Of a stretch of DNA of 64,000 nt, positions 44,697 to 54,974 are shown one piece after another (position 1 is the stretch's first letter; each line of letters starts with the position of its first letter). The stretch comes from Gimesia alba. Its GTDB lineage: Bacteria; Planctomycetota; Planctomycetia; Planctomycetales; Planctomycetaceae. Location: assembly GCF_007744675.1 (NCBI RefSeq), contig NZ_CP036269.1, positions 1,875,501 through 1,939,500 on the forward strand. The letters run 5' to 3'. The notes under the pieces are model-generated. The model searched no databases, was not told the DNA's origin, and was given only the letters and a program-made list of their open reading frames with translations. Both the position numbers and the translations under genes were made by a program.

Positions 44697-45021
44697 TCGT
44701 TCACGGTCTGGTCTCTCACTCCGCTTTCTTCATGAACAGATAAAACGCAGCTCTGCTGTGCTGTTAACTGCGGCCCGATATGAGTGGCTTTATGTGTACA
44801 CTTGGGGCTCCTGACATTTCAGGATCTGTGATCTGGGACCGTTTTTCTGGTGTGAAAGCCAGTGAACAGCGAAATAAGAATTTGCTATTTAGAGTTCTTA
44901 ATAGAACGTTCATCAAAAATTAACAATAGGCTGTATTATCCCAAAATAGATCCAGCCGTTGATTTGTTTCAATGAGTGAAAACTGGATGTTGAACTCACT
45001 GTTTATAAGGTAGAGCCAATC
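44697..45021. other. Upstream region of the PhoX-like gene
   Basis: 325 bases with no gene. GTTCT-TAAT-AGAAC at 44894-44907 is a 5-bp inverted repeat in an AT-rich stretch about 115 bases before the start. TAAGGTAGAG is the ribosome site. Confidence 0.4.
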
Positions 45022-46392
45022 GTGCGCACCTCTTCTTCTCGACGTCATTTCTTAAAGACGGCTATTACGGCCCCTGCGGTGGGAACGGTTTTTTCCCGCT
45101 TTCTAACGATGGCGTCTGCCAACGGGATTACGAAAGATCATTCCGAACTTCGGCCTGTTTTGGATGAGACAACGGGGTTGCCGTTACTGCGGCTGCCGGA
45201 CGGTTTCCGCTACCAGTCGTTTGGCTGGGTGGGAGACAAAATGTCAGATGGGGTGATCACGCCTGAAGGTCATGACGGCATGGCGGTGATTTCCCAGAAC
45301 GGGGATGTGATTACGCTTTGCCGAAATCATGAAATTCGAGGCTCCCAAAGTTTCGGTCCGGAAGCCCTTACGTTTGACCGGAAAGCGGGCGGGGGGTGTG
45401 CGAATCTTCAATTTGATGTCAAAGCAGGAAAATGGTTGAAGAGCTGGACCAGTTTAGCGGGAACCGTACAAAACTGTGCCGGCGGACCAACTCCATGGGG
45501 AACCTGGTTGTCTTGTGAAGAGACAGTGATTGGCCCGAAAGAAAGTTTTCGCGACGTTCAATATCATCATGAAAAACATCATGGCTGGGTTTTTGAAGTA
45601 CCAGCCGAAGGGACCGCTTCATTAGAGCCGCTGAAAGCATTAGGGCGATTCGTACACGAAGCACTCGCCATTGATCCGCGCGATGGCATCATTTATGAAA
45701 CGGAAGACCGGGATACAGCGGGCTTCTATCGCTTCCTGCCCAATGAGCGTGAAGTACTCACCCAGGGGGGCGGCTTGCAGATGTTGAAGGTCAAAGGCCA
45801 GTCGGATTTGCGAACTGGTGCAAGCCGTGGCGTTCGTTACGAAGCGGAATGGGTTGACATTGAAGATCCGGAGCGTCGTAATACGCCGGGTAAGGAAGAC
45901 GGACTCGGCGTTTACTCACAGGGAAAAGAGAAGGGGGCGACAACCTTTGGTCGCCTGGAAGGCTGCTGGTATGGTGACGGTCTGGTTTATTTTAACTGCA
46001 CCAATGGGGGAGAAGCCGGCCTGGGACAGGTCTGGTCATTCTCACCCAAAGATCAGACGCTGCAGCTTGTGTTTCAGTCTCCCAGCCATGAGATTCTGGA
46101 TAGCCCGGATAATTTGACAGTCAGTCCGCGAGGCGGTTTGATTCTATGCGAAGATGCTGACCTGAAGCCTTTGCGTTTGCATGCGTTGAGTCGCAAGGGA
46201 ACTTTGAAAACCGTCGCCATCAATAACATCCAACTGAAAAAAGGCCAGCATCTCAATCTGGAAGGTGATTTCAGTGGTGGAGAATGGGCAGGTGCCTGCT
46301 TCAGTCCGGATGGCAAATGGCTGTTCGTTAACATTCAAGACCCGGGCATGACCTTTGCAATTACCGGCCCCTGGGAGGAGTTAGGGGTTTAA
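45022..46392 (+). CDS. PhoX-family (DUF839) exported protein
   Basis: 456 residues with GTG start after TAAGG. The N-terminus SSRRHFLKTAITAPAVGT is a twin-arginine signal. The body matches the PhoX / DUF839 beta-propeller: GVITPEGHDGMAVISQNG, CRNHEIRG, GTVQNCAGGPTPWGTWLSCEET, GRFVHEALAIDP, ETEDRDTAGFYRFLP and CFSPDGKWLFVNIQDPG. PhoX enzymes are iron- and calcium-dependent phosphatases; the residues around NCAGGPTPWGTWLSCEE agree with the family, but an alkaline-phosphatase activity is inference. It stands alone, with a terminator on each side. Confidence 0.83.
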   Translation: MRTSSSRRHFLKTAITAPAVGTVFSRFLTMASANGITKDHSELRPVLDETTGLPLLRLPDGFRYQSFGWVGDKMSDGVITPEGHDGMAVISQNGDVITLCRNHEIRGSQSFGPEALTFDRKAGGGCANLQFDVKAGKWLKSWTSLAGTVQNCAGGPTPWGTWLSCEETVIGPKESFRDVQYHHEKHHGWVFEVPAEGTASLEPLKALGRFVHEALAIDPRDGIIYETEDRDTAGFYRFLPNEREVLTQGGGLQMLKVKGQSDLRTGASRGVRYEAEWVDIEDPERRNTPGKEDGLGVYSQGKEKGATTFGRLEGCWYGDGLVYFNCTNGGEAGLGQVWSFSPKDQTLQLVFQSPSHEILDSPDNLTVSPRGGLILCEDADLKPLRLHALSRKGTLKTVAINNIQLKKGQHLNLEGDFSGGEWAGACFSPDGKWLFVNIQDPGMTFAITGPWEELGV

Positions 46393-46421
46393 CTGAAGTC
46401 CAAAATCGAGAAGTATCTCAG

Positions 46422-46458
46422 GCCTCTTGTTCTATCGGTAGAGCAAGGGGCTTTTTTT
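46422..46458 (+). terminator. Terminator of the PhoX-like gene
   Basis: A 12-bp stem with G:U pairs (GCCTCTTGTTCT / AGAGCAAGGGGC) followed by T7. Confidence 0.82.
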
Positions 46459-46580
46459 ATCAATCTTGAGATGAGACAAGGGGGGCGGGGCGACGAGGAA
46501 TCGTTTTGACTTAGGAAACAGGGCTTTTCTGCTTTTCCGGAGATGCGGGCTTTAAAGCACTTGTGTTGAACTGTAGACTG

Positions 46581-46626
46581 AAAGAGAGTCTGGCGGGTTC
46601 AGCTGTCATTCCGAGACTCTCTTTTT
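46581..46626 (+). terminator. Terminator-like hairpin upstream of the GntR gene
   Basis: AAAGAGAGTCT at 46581-46591 pairs with AGACTCTCTTT at 46614-46624 and a T5 run ends at 46626. It lies 53 bases before the GntR ATG and is separate from the PhoX terminator, so it may be an attenuator or end a small RNA. Confidence 0.6.
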
Positions 46627-46678
46627 CGATTTTACTAACGCATGTTGCCTGACTGCTTTTAAGTCTCACATTCAAACG

Positions 46679-47533
46679 ATGTCGCTCAAAAATTATATCA
46701 AGAATGATTTGGAAGTCCGCTTGCGGAATGGACAGGAACTGCCTGCGCAGCTGACATTGGAATCATTGGCAGAGCATTATGAGGTCAGCTTTTCTCCCGT
46801 CAGAACGGCACTGGCAGAACTGGTCGAAGAAGGACTGCTGCAAAAAGGAGCCAATCGCAGGCTGGTTTTAAACACGGAGCAGATCAAACCGTTAAAGCGC
46901 GGGAAAAAGTCTGTTCTTCCAGAACCTCCTGTCGACATGTTTGAAGTGATCACCAATGATTTCGTGAAATTGAGTTTACAGGGAGAGCCGATCGATATTC
47001 GCGAAGAAGTGACGGCTCGAAAATACAACATCAGTCGTTCTTCGCTACGAATTATTTTGAACCGTCTGGCGGGAACCGGAATTCTGGATCACATTCCCCG
47101 ACGAGGCTGGAGGCTCAGACCGTTTCGCCAGGAAGATATGCAGGCGTTTCTGGAAGTACGCGAACTGCTGGAATTGAAAGCACTCGAACTGGCCAAGCCG
47201 CATCTGGTCAAAGAAGATCTACAGAGGATTCTCGCTGGAAATGTGATTCCCCAAAAGAAGTCTGAGAGTGTCTTGATCGATAATTCGTTGCATGAATATA
47301 TCATCGAAAAAGCCGGGAATTATTACATTCAGGACTTTTTTCAGCATCAGGGCCGGTATTACGACATTCTGTTTGACTGGGAAGATCAGGATCGGGAAAC
47401 CGCCATCGAAACGGTACGTCAGCATCAATCGATTCTGAATGCGCTGATCAAAAAAGATTGGCGTTCCGCTCGCAAAGCCCTGTCTTATCATATCCGCAAT
47501 AACCATCCGATATTGAGCAAGATCGCGGAATGA
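46679..47533 (+). CDS. GntR-family regulator with two HTH domains
   Basis: 284 residues. Residues about 1-64 form a GntR-like winged helix (LTLESLAEHYEVSFSPVRTA, LVEEGLLQKG). A second winged helix follows at about 80-140 (REEVTARKYNISRSSLRIIL, LAGTGILDHIPRRGWRL), then a FCD-like all-helical effector domain (about 145-284, FLEVRELLELKALELAKPHL). Tandem winged helices are unusual; ordinary FadR-subfamily proteins have one and dimerise. The FCD domain usually binds carboxylic acids. No target operator is evident. A terminator-like hairpin precedes the gene. Confidence 0.75.
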   Translation: MSLKNYIKNDLEVRLRNGQELPAQLTLESLAEHYEVSFSPVRTALAELVEEGLLQKGANRRLVLNTEQIKPLKRGKKSVLPEPPVDMFEVITNDFVKLSLQGEPIDIREEVTARKYNISRSSLRIILNRLAGTGILDHIPRRGWRLRPFRQEDMQAFLEVRELLELKALELAKPHLVKEDLQRILAGNVIPQKKSESVLIDNSLHEYIIEKAGNYYIQDFFQHQGRYYDILFDWEDQDRETAIETVRQHQSILNALIKKDWRSARKALSYHIRNNHPILSKIAE

Positions 47534-47660
47534 ATCCCGCGGTTTGTGATCGCTGCAGAATGATATCTTCAACTCGTTGGACTATGGTCGCTCTGGACTC
47601 TGATGCTTGTTTTTCTAAGATAGATCCGTCATTCATCGATAAGTCGAAACGGAATAGCGG

Positions 47661-48932
47661 ATGAGCGAACGATCTACCGAATCAGTTTCCCGGAAAGTGG
47701 ACGAAATCTATCGTCACGAATCGCGTCGCGTGTATGCCACACTCGTGCGGTTGCTGGGGGATTTCGATCTGGCGGAAGAGGCACTCCATGAAGCCTTTAC
47801 TGCGGCGATGGAGCAATGGGAGCGGGATGGAATTCCCGCCAATCCCGTTTCCTGGCTGGTCTCGACCGGTCGCTTTAAGGCGATCGATACGATCCGCCGT
47901 CGAACTCGCTATGATCAGTCTCAAGAGGAATTGATCACCCGGCTGGAGGGAATCGCAGAGTTAAATGCCGATAAGTTGGATACAGAGGTCGAAGACGACC
48001 GTCTACGTTTGATTTTTACCTGCTGTCACCCGGCGATTGCGCCGAATATCCAGGTTGCTTTGACGCTGCGCGAGGTGTGCGGTCTGACGACGGAGGAAAT
48101 CGCCAGTGCATTTTTGACCTCTCCTTCAACGATGGCTCAGCGCATCGTACGTGGCAAATCAAAAATTCGGGAAGCAGGCATTCCGTATGTCGTACCCACA
48201 CACGTCGATTTGCCGGAACGACTGGATGCGGTGCTGACCGTGATTTATCTGGTGTTTAACGAAGGTTATTCTGCCTCTTCAGGGGATACACTCACGCGAG
48301 GGGATCTATCTGAAGAAGCGATTCGCCTGGCGCGTTTGCTGATCGAGCTGTTGCCCGATCCGGAAGCGATCGGATTACTGGCACTGATGTTGTTACATGA
48401 ATCACGTAGAGAAGCGCGAGCGACCTCGGATGGCGAATTGATTTTGCTGGAAGATCAGGATCGCAGGCTTTGGGATCGGGACAAGATCAGAGAAGGGATT
48501 TCACTGGTTGAACGTGCGATTGGTTCGGGAGAAGTGGGCAGCTATACCATTCAGGCAGCGATTGCCGCGGTGCATGCGGGGGCACGCGCGTCTGCAGAAA
48601 CAAACTGGACGCAGATTGTCTCCTGGTATGATTTGCTATTCCAGGCCAACCCGTCACCAATTATTGAGCTGAACCGGGCAGTGGCCGTAGCGATGCGGGA
48701 TGATGCCGCCGCCGGTTTGGAATTAATCGATGCCATATTCGCGCGAGGTGATTTGACAGACTATCATTTGGCGCACGCCGCCCGAGCCGATTTTTGTCGC
48801 CGCCTTGGTCGCAGCGACGAGGCTCGAGCCGCTTATGAACGCGCCCTGACATTGACAAAACAGTCATCAGAACGTCGATTTCTCGAAAAACGTTTGCAGG
48901 AAGTGATCAACGCCGGCTTATCTGAGACTTGA
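47661..48932 (+). CDS. ECF42-type RNA polymerase sigma factor
   Basis: 423 residues, twice a normal ECF sigma. Region 2 (about 10-80, YATLVRLLGDFDLAEEALHE and NPVSWLVSTGRFKAIDTIRR) and region 4 (about 120-175, CGLTTEEIASAFLTSPSTMA) bind RNA polymerase and promoter DNA. A DUF6596/TPR-like extension follows (VFNEGYSASSG, then RLGRSDEARAAYERAL). This is the ECF42 architecture, a group known to sit beside DGPF-protein genes and to lack an anti-sigma; both hold here, with two DGPF genes 1.2-1.7 kb downstream. Activity is thought to depend on the extension rather than an anti-sigma factor. Confidence 0.9.
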   Translation: MSERSTESVSRKVDEIYRHESRRVYATLVRLLGDFDLAEEALHEAFTAAMEQWERDGIPANPVSWLVSTGRFKAIDTIRRRTRYDQSQEELITRLEGIAELNADKLDTEVEDDRLRLIFTCCHPAIAPNIQVALTLREVCGLTTEEIASAFLTSPSTMAQRIVRGKSKIREAGIPYVVPTHVDLPERLDAVLTVIYLVFNEGYSASSGDTLTRGDLSEEAIRLARLLIELLPDPEAIGLLALMLLHESRREARATSDGELILLEDQDRRLWDRDKIREGISLVERAIGSGEVGSYTIQAAIAAVHAGARASAETNWTQIVSWYDLLFQANPSPIIELNRAVAVAMRDDAAAGLELIDAIFARGDLTDYHLAHAARADFCRRLGRSDEARAAYERALTLTKQSSERRFLEKRLQEVINAGLSET

Positions 48933-49073
48933 TGCTGAATTTCTTGAAAAAAGTCGATGAAGATGTCGATTCAGGATCATTCGATTCGACTACTCATTAA
49001 ATCGCCGGTATTTTCGTCCAAAGTGTGAGGACAGCCGGATTTTTGATCCCTGCTGAAATTGGAGAGAAGAACA

Positions 49074-49553
49074 ATGAATACGCCTGATGACACGTCCGCC
49101 GTAAAACCAATTCCGGATGGCATGCATACACTCACTCCTCACCTGGTTTGTGCGGGAGCCGCTGATGCAATCGAGTTTTATAAAAGCGCGTTTGGGGCAG
49201 TCGAACAGATGCGTCTGCCGGGGCCCGATGGTAAGTTGATGCATGCCTGTCTGCAAATTGGTGATTCGCGGATGATGCTGGCTGACGAAAATGCTGAGTG
49301 TGGCGGTCTGGGACCGCAGGCACTGAAGGGCTCGCCTGTGTGTCTGCATCTACAGGTCGAAGATGTGGATGCCAGCGTAAAACAGGCTGTCGCTGCCGGG
49401 GCAAAAATTACGATGCCTGTGGCGGATATGTTTTGGGGAGATCGTTATGGCATGCTGGAAGATCCATTTGGACATCGTTGGTCTGTCGCCACGCACGTGC
49501 GTGATGTGAGCCTGGATGAAATGAATGCAGCGATGAAGGTGATGTTTGAATAA
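49074..49553 (+). CDS. VOC-family (glyoxalase/PhnB-like) protein
   Basis: 159 residues. The vicinal-oxygen-chelate fold: TPHLVCAGAADAIEFYKSAF opens the first module, then GKLMHACLQIGDSRMMLADE, and WGDRYGMLEDPFGHRWSVATH is the usual end. VOC proteins bind metals and act as isomerases, dioxygenases or resistance proteins; the substrate is unknown. I chose ATG 49074 because GGAGAGAAGA precedes it. The gene sits between the sigma gene and another VOC gene and is likely in the ECF42 regulon. Confidence 0.82.
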   Translation: MNTPDDTSAVKPIPDGMHTLTPHLVCAGAADAIEFYKSAFGAVEQMRLPGPDGKLMHACLQIGDSRMMLADENAECGGLGPQALKGSPVCLHLQVEDVDASVKQAVAAGAKITMPVADMFWGDRYGMLEDPFGHRWSVATHVRDVSLDEMNAAMKVMFE

Positions 49554-49615
49554 ATCGTCAGAGCGTGTGATCATTTCACTAACGCTGAAAATTAAGCCGA
49601 AAAGTAGAAGTAAAC

Positions 49616-50092
49616 ATGTCGGATTCACCTAAAATTGCTCCCTTTCTCTGGTTTGATGATAATGCGGAAGCAGCCATCGATCACTATACATCAATCTTCA
49701 AAAACTCAAAAAAGCTGAGCGTCTCTCGCTACGGAGAGGCAGGGCCCGGTCCGGCGGGTTCCGTGATGGTCGCTTCGTTTGAGTTAGAAGGGCAGACGTT
49801 TATTGCTCTGAATGGAGGTCCGATGTTTAAATTCAACGAAGCCGTTTCATTTGCTGTGAACTGTGACACACAGCAAGAAATCGATGAACTGTGGGAAAAA
49901 CTGACTGAGGAAGGAGAGCCGGGGCAGTGTGGTTGGCTCAAAGATAAATTCGGTCTGTCCTGGCAAATTGTGCCCTCCATTTTACCTGAGTTAATGCAGG
50001 GGGCAGGGAAATCAAATCGAGTCATGCAGGCTTTGATGCAGATGACAAAGATTGACATTCAACGTCTGCAGGAGGCCTCTAATGGCGGATAG
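49616..50092 (+). CDS. PhnB-like VOC protein
   Basis: 158 residues of the PhnB / 3-demethylubiquinone-methyltransferase-like VOC subgroup: KIAPFLWFDDNAEAAIDHYT, SVMVASFELEGQTFIALNGG, FAVNCDTQQEIDELWEKL and CGWLKDKFGLSWQIVPSILP are all family motifs. Despite that name no methyltransferase activity is known. It follows the first VOC gene by 62 bases. Confidence 0.87.
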   Translation: MSDSPKIAPFLWFDDNAEAAIDHYTSIFKNSKKLSVSRYGEAGPGPAGSVMVASFELEGQTFIALNGGPMFKFNEAVSFAVNCDTQQEIDELWEKLTEEGEPGQCGWLKDKFGLSWQIVPSILPELMQGAGKSNRVMQALMQMTKIDIQRLQEASNGG

Positions 50093-50151
50093 ACGAGTAT
50101 TTATTCGCTGGTAAAGTAATAAAACAGCTTCTTTCAATTTAAAAGGAACTG

Positions 50152-50544
50152 ATGATGAAATTTATTTGTCTTGGATATTATGATGAGTCTGCCTGGGAAG
50201 GAAAGACTGAAGCAGAGATGGCAGCGATGATGGAGGAGTGCATGGCCTATGACGACGAGTTGCGTCGCGGTGGGCATTTTATTGGCGGCGAAGCGTTGCA
50301 GCATGCGAGCCAGGCGGTCACGTTGAGAATGCACAGTGGTCAGGTGGATGTGACCGAGGGACCATTTGCTGAAACGAAAGAGCAGATCGGCGGACTCTTG
50401 ATTCTGGAAGCGCGCGATTTGAATCACGCCATCGCTCTGATGTCGAAGCACCCTGGAGTGAAGGGCGGCCCTTTTGAAATCAGACCCGCTGATGAAGAAA
50501 TCAACGCGCTGATCAAAGCTCGCGATGAAAAGATGCAGTCATAA
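50152..50544 (+). CDS. DGPF-type YCII-related protein
   Basis: 130 residues. The family motif appears as [20 protein letters not shown] (EGPFAE in place of DGPFAE), following a Met/Glu-rich helix ([16 protein letters not shown]). YCII-related proteins have a ferredoxin-like barrel; the proposed roles are small-molecule dehydration or hydrolysis, without proof. The start is the first of two ATGs after AAAGGAAC. It is part of the ECF42-associated set. Confidence 0.83.
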   Translation: MMKFICLGYYDESAWEGKTEAEMAAMMEECMAYDDELRRGGHFIGGEALQHASQAVTLRMHSGQVDVTEGPFAETKEQIGGLLILEARDLNHAIALMSKHPGVKGGPFEIRPADEEINALIKARDEKMQS

Positions 50545-50624
50545 TCGCGTGCGGCGTAAAGTCGTCAGTATGAGTGGCCCAGAGAGTCAACATATAGAAA
50601 TGGACCAAGAACAAGGAGAGAGTT

Positions 50625-50984
50625 GTGAAATACATGCTGCTGATTTACAGTACCGAGAGTGACTGGACTGAAGAGGAACGTGAAGCCTGTATGGTAAAGT
50701 CGACCGAAGTCTGCCATGAATTGAACGAGAAAGGACAGTTTCTGGCGGCGTCTCCCTTACATCCTGTCTCAATGGCGACCAGCGTTCGGGTTCGTGAAGG
50801 GAAGCGATTGATTACCGATGGGCCTTTCGCAGAAACCACCGAACAGCTTGGTGGCTATTATATTATCGATGTCGAGAATCTCGACGAGGCAATTGCAGTC
50901 GCCAGCCAAATCCCCCCGGCCAAGAAGGGGACTGTAGAAATTCGTCCGATTTTTGAACTACCTGAAATACCGGTCAAACAATAA
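50625..50984 (+). CDS. DGPF-type YCII-related protein
   Basis: 119 residues with the exact motif ITDGPFAETTEQLGGYYIID and ending AKKGTVEIRPIFELPE. GTG start after AAGGAG. Paralogue of the preceding gene; both are the hallmark neighbours of ECF42 sigma factors. Only 80 bases separate the two. Confidence 0.87.
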   Translation: MKYMLLIYSTESDWTEEEREACMVKSTEVCHELNEKGQFLAASPLHPVSMATSVRVREGKRLITDGPFAETTEQLGGYYIIDVENLDEAIAVASQIPPAKKGTVEIRPIFELPEIPVKQ

Positions 50985-51035
50985 GTAGAGATCCAGCGAA
51001 TCTAAAGCATTTATCGAATTCGTAAAGGAAACGAC

Positions 51036-51449
51036 ATGAGCCAGCCCGACATTAAAACGAAATCGAACTCACACCAGATCATGGTCTGGTGCGGTCGTGT
51101 CATCGCCGCGCTGATGGCCTTTGTTTTTGGGATGAGCGCGATCATGAAATTCAAAGGGGGACCGGAACTGTCCGAAGGAATGGCAAAAATGGGATTGCCC
51201 GAGTCGATGGTTTTTCCATTGGCGATTCTGGAATTAGTCTGCCTGATTATTTACCTGCTCCCCTGGACTTCAGTGCTGGGCGCAATTTTACTGACGGGTT
51301 ATCTGGGCGGCGCGATTTGCACCCACTGGCGTGTGGGTGATCCGTTTGTGATTCAGATCATTATCGGTGTACTGGTCTGGCTGGGAATTTTTCTGCGCGA
51401 CCACCGTCTGTGGCAGCTCCTGCCTTGCCGGAAAATTAATCAACAGTGA
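51036..51449 (+). CDS. DoxX-like membrane protein
   Basis: 137 residues with about four membrane helices (GRVIAALMAFVFGMSAIMKF, VFPLAILELVCLIIYLLP, VLGAILLTGYLGGAICTHW, QIIIGVLVWLGIFL). The ALMAFVFGMSAIMKF motif and GYLGGAICTHWRVG are typical of DoxX-family proteins, which may take part in thiosulfate or quinone redox or in stress-linked complexes. Its 3' end overlaps the opposite-strand transglutaminase gene by 14 bases. Last gene of the ECF42 cluster. Confidence 0.83.
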   Translation: MSQPDIKTKSNSHQIMVWCGRVIAALMAFVFGMSAIMKFKGGPELSEGMAKMGLPESMVFPLAILELVCLIIYLLPWTSVLGAILLTGYLGGAICTHWRVGDPFVIQIIIGVLVWLGIFLRDHRLWQLLPCRKINQQ

Positions 51450-52587
51450 GCGTGGTGAGATCCTTGAACGGTTTTTTGAAGGGTTTGTCTGCGGTATAGC
51501 GATGTGAGGTCATCCAGGAGAATTCGCGTTTCTTTCCATTGGCAGGATCGGGATCGGGCAGGGCTTCGCCATCCGCTTCGACATAGGCGGTTCGAACCAC
51601 GCGAACCGGCTGGGAGGCTTTGGGGACTAATTCGTAATCAGTCCCTTTGGTCAACAGCAGCCAGCTGTTTTCTCGGAAACCAGAGAGCGTCCGTTTGCGG
51701 GCGGCCGCTGTCAGCGTTACTTTTTGTGAAGCGGATAAGTCTTGCGACGTTCGGATCTTCTTGACGAGTTTCTGTGTCTCCGACAGATCAAAGCTGACCC
51801 AGCCATACGGCGGTAAAAAGGCTTCCATCTTGCAGTGCGAGGGGGAGTTTTTCGGATAGAGTGCCAGACCATATGTCACACGCGTCGGATATCCGAGTGC
51901 CCGACCCATGGTGGCACACAATCCGTGGTAATCACTGCAATGTCCTCGTCGCTGTGTGAATGCATGATTGGCGTCTGCTTTCAGCGAAGCATTGATGTGA
52001 TCGTAGGCCAGATTCTGGTCGATCCAGTTCATGGCATTCATGAGAGGCATGCTGGCATTCTTCGGACCAGCAGCAATTTGTTGGATCACTTGCTGAAATT
52101 TTTGTTCCTGATTCAGTGATTGCGGCTTTAGGTAAGACGCAAATGAATCGGGCCATTTTTCCACTGTTTCCACGGATTTCGGATTTACCTGCCAGTCCAG
52201 ATTCCAGACTTTCGCTTTAAAACTGTGGGTAATGATCTGCGCTCCCTGCGGATCATGAAATTCAAAGTAAGCAAATCGATTTCCGTAAACGGGTTCACGA
52301 TTGATTTGCGGTTTCACATCATTGGGAAACGTGCTGAACTGGCTCTCTTGTATCTCTTGGGCAACATCGGTTTGCGGGACCGGAACCCAGACTTTCAAAA
52401 CTTTGCAGTGGTAAGGTGGAGTGACCACGATGGAGAATTCCACATTGTGACTCACGGGGTCCTGCTTTTGGGCATGATAGGGGGCATCAGGAGTCAAAGC
52501 CTGGCCTGATTGATTCTGAGCGGAGCAGATTGAACCTGGCAGCAGCATTAACGCCAGGGAAACGGTGAGAAAAAATCGATTCAGCAT
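51436..52587 (-). CDS. Exported transglutaminase-like protein
   Basis: 383 residues with a signal peptide (about 1-23, ending CSAQ). A beta-rich N-terminal half leads to a transglutaminase core: Cys217 in RRGHCSDYHGLCATMGRALG, His251 in SHCKMEAFLPPYGWVSFD and Asp267 form the Cys-His-Asp triad. Bacterial members are usually periplasmic peptidases or amidases rather than cross-linking enzymes. AGGAAG precedes the ATG. It converges with DoxX. Confidence 0.82.
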   Translation of the reverse strand: MLNRFFLTVSLALMLLPGSICSAQNQSGQALTPDAPYHAQKQDPVSHNVEFSIVVTPPYHCKVLKVWVPVPQTDVAQEIQESQFSTFPNDVKPQINREPVYGNRFAYFEFHDPQGAQIITHSFKAKVWNLDWQVNPKSVETVEKWPDSFASYLKPQSLNQEQKFQQVIQQIAAGPKNASMPLMNAMNWIDQNLAYDHINASLKADANHAFTQRRGHCSDYHGLCATMGRALGYPTRVTYGLALYPKNSPSHCKMEAFLPPYGWVSFDLSETQKLVKKIRTSQDLSASQKVTLTAAARKRTLSGFRENSWLLLTKGTDYELVPKASQPVRVVRTAYVEADGEALPDPDPANGKKREFSWMTSHRYTADKPFKKPFKDLTTLTVD

Positions 52588-52740
52588 GAGAGGGCTTCCT
52601 GATTCAGCTTGAATGTTTGTGAATTCGCATCTGTAATCACGCGTTAAATAAGTTATATTATGAAGTTCGTACGAATAATAGATTGATTGTAGTCACATCG
52701 CCTGGAGTTGGCAACTTGAAATGGAAAAACTGGATCAGCA

Positions 52741-52780
52741 TTAAAGAAAACAGCGTTCCACGAATTCCCGTGAAACGCTG
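52741..52780 (-). terminator. Terminator of the aldo/keto reductase gene
   Basis: CAGCGTTTCACG pairs with CGTGGAACGCTG (one mismatch) on the minus strand, followed by TTTTCTTT. Confidence 0.8.
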
Positions 52781-52846
52781 TCTGGAATGGATTTGGGGCG
52801 ACAAGACTCGGTTCAGATTTTTTCTGCGTGTTACTGTCGTTCTCGT

Positions 52847-54488
<1,642 letters not shown>

Positions 54489-54962
54489 ATGTCCGATTCT
54501 GATTTCCCTGAAAATTCCGATTTAACCTTATCCGCTCCTCTGAGTGTCTCCGTTTCTGTGAAACGTTGGCTGCTGGTTGCGCTCATGGTGTTGGTATCAG
54601 GCAGTCAATTTGGCTGTGTGCATCGGAGAATGACGATACGGTCGATTCCGTCGGGCGCTCTGGTCAAGGTCGATGGAGAAGAGATCGGCTATACGCCGGC
54701 TTCGGTCGACTTTACTTATTATGGCACTCGTGAAATCACACTCACCAAAGATGGCTATGAAACGCAGACGGTAATGCAAAAGGTGAGGACGCCCTGGTAT
54801 CAAGTGATGCCGCTGGACCTTGTCTCTGATAATCTTCTGCCATTCGAGGTGACGAATCGGCACGACTTTACCTACCAGTTACAACCGAAAGTCGTGGTGC
54901 CGACGGAAGAGTTGCTGAATCGGGGCAATTTACTGCGCAGCGAAACGCAAATTGGACAGTAG
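54489..54962 (+). CDS. PEGA-domain lipoprotein
   Basis: 157 residues. A cytosolic Ser/Asp-rich leader of about 27 residues precedes the signal helix (RWLLVALMVLVSGSQFGC); Cys45 in SQFGC is the predicted lipidation site. The PEGA domain follows: MTIRSIPSGALVKVDGEEIG, ITLTKDGYETQ, and VRTPWYQVMPLDLVSDNLLP. PEGA domains bind cell-wall or surface polysaccharide, often in surface-layer proteins. I chose ATG 54489 over the TTG at 54465; no clear ribosome site is seen. Confidence 0.77.
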   Translation: MSDSDFPENSDLTLSAPLSVSVSVKRWLLVALMVLVSGSQFGCVHRRMTIRSIPSGALVKVDGEEIGYTPASVDFTYYGTREITLTKDGYETQTVMQKVRTPWYQVMPLDLVSDNLLPFEVTNRHDFTYQLQPKVVVPTEELLNRGNLLRSETQIGQ

Positions 54963-54974
54963 CCGTTTGCTTGC

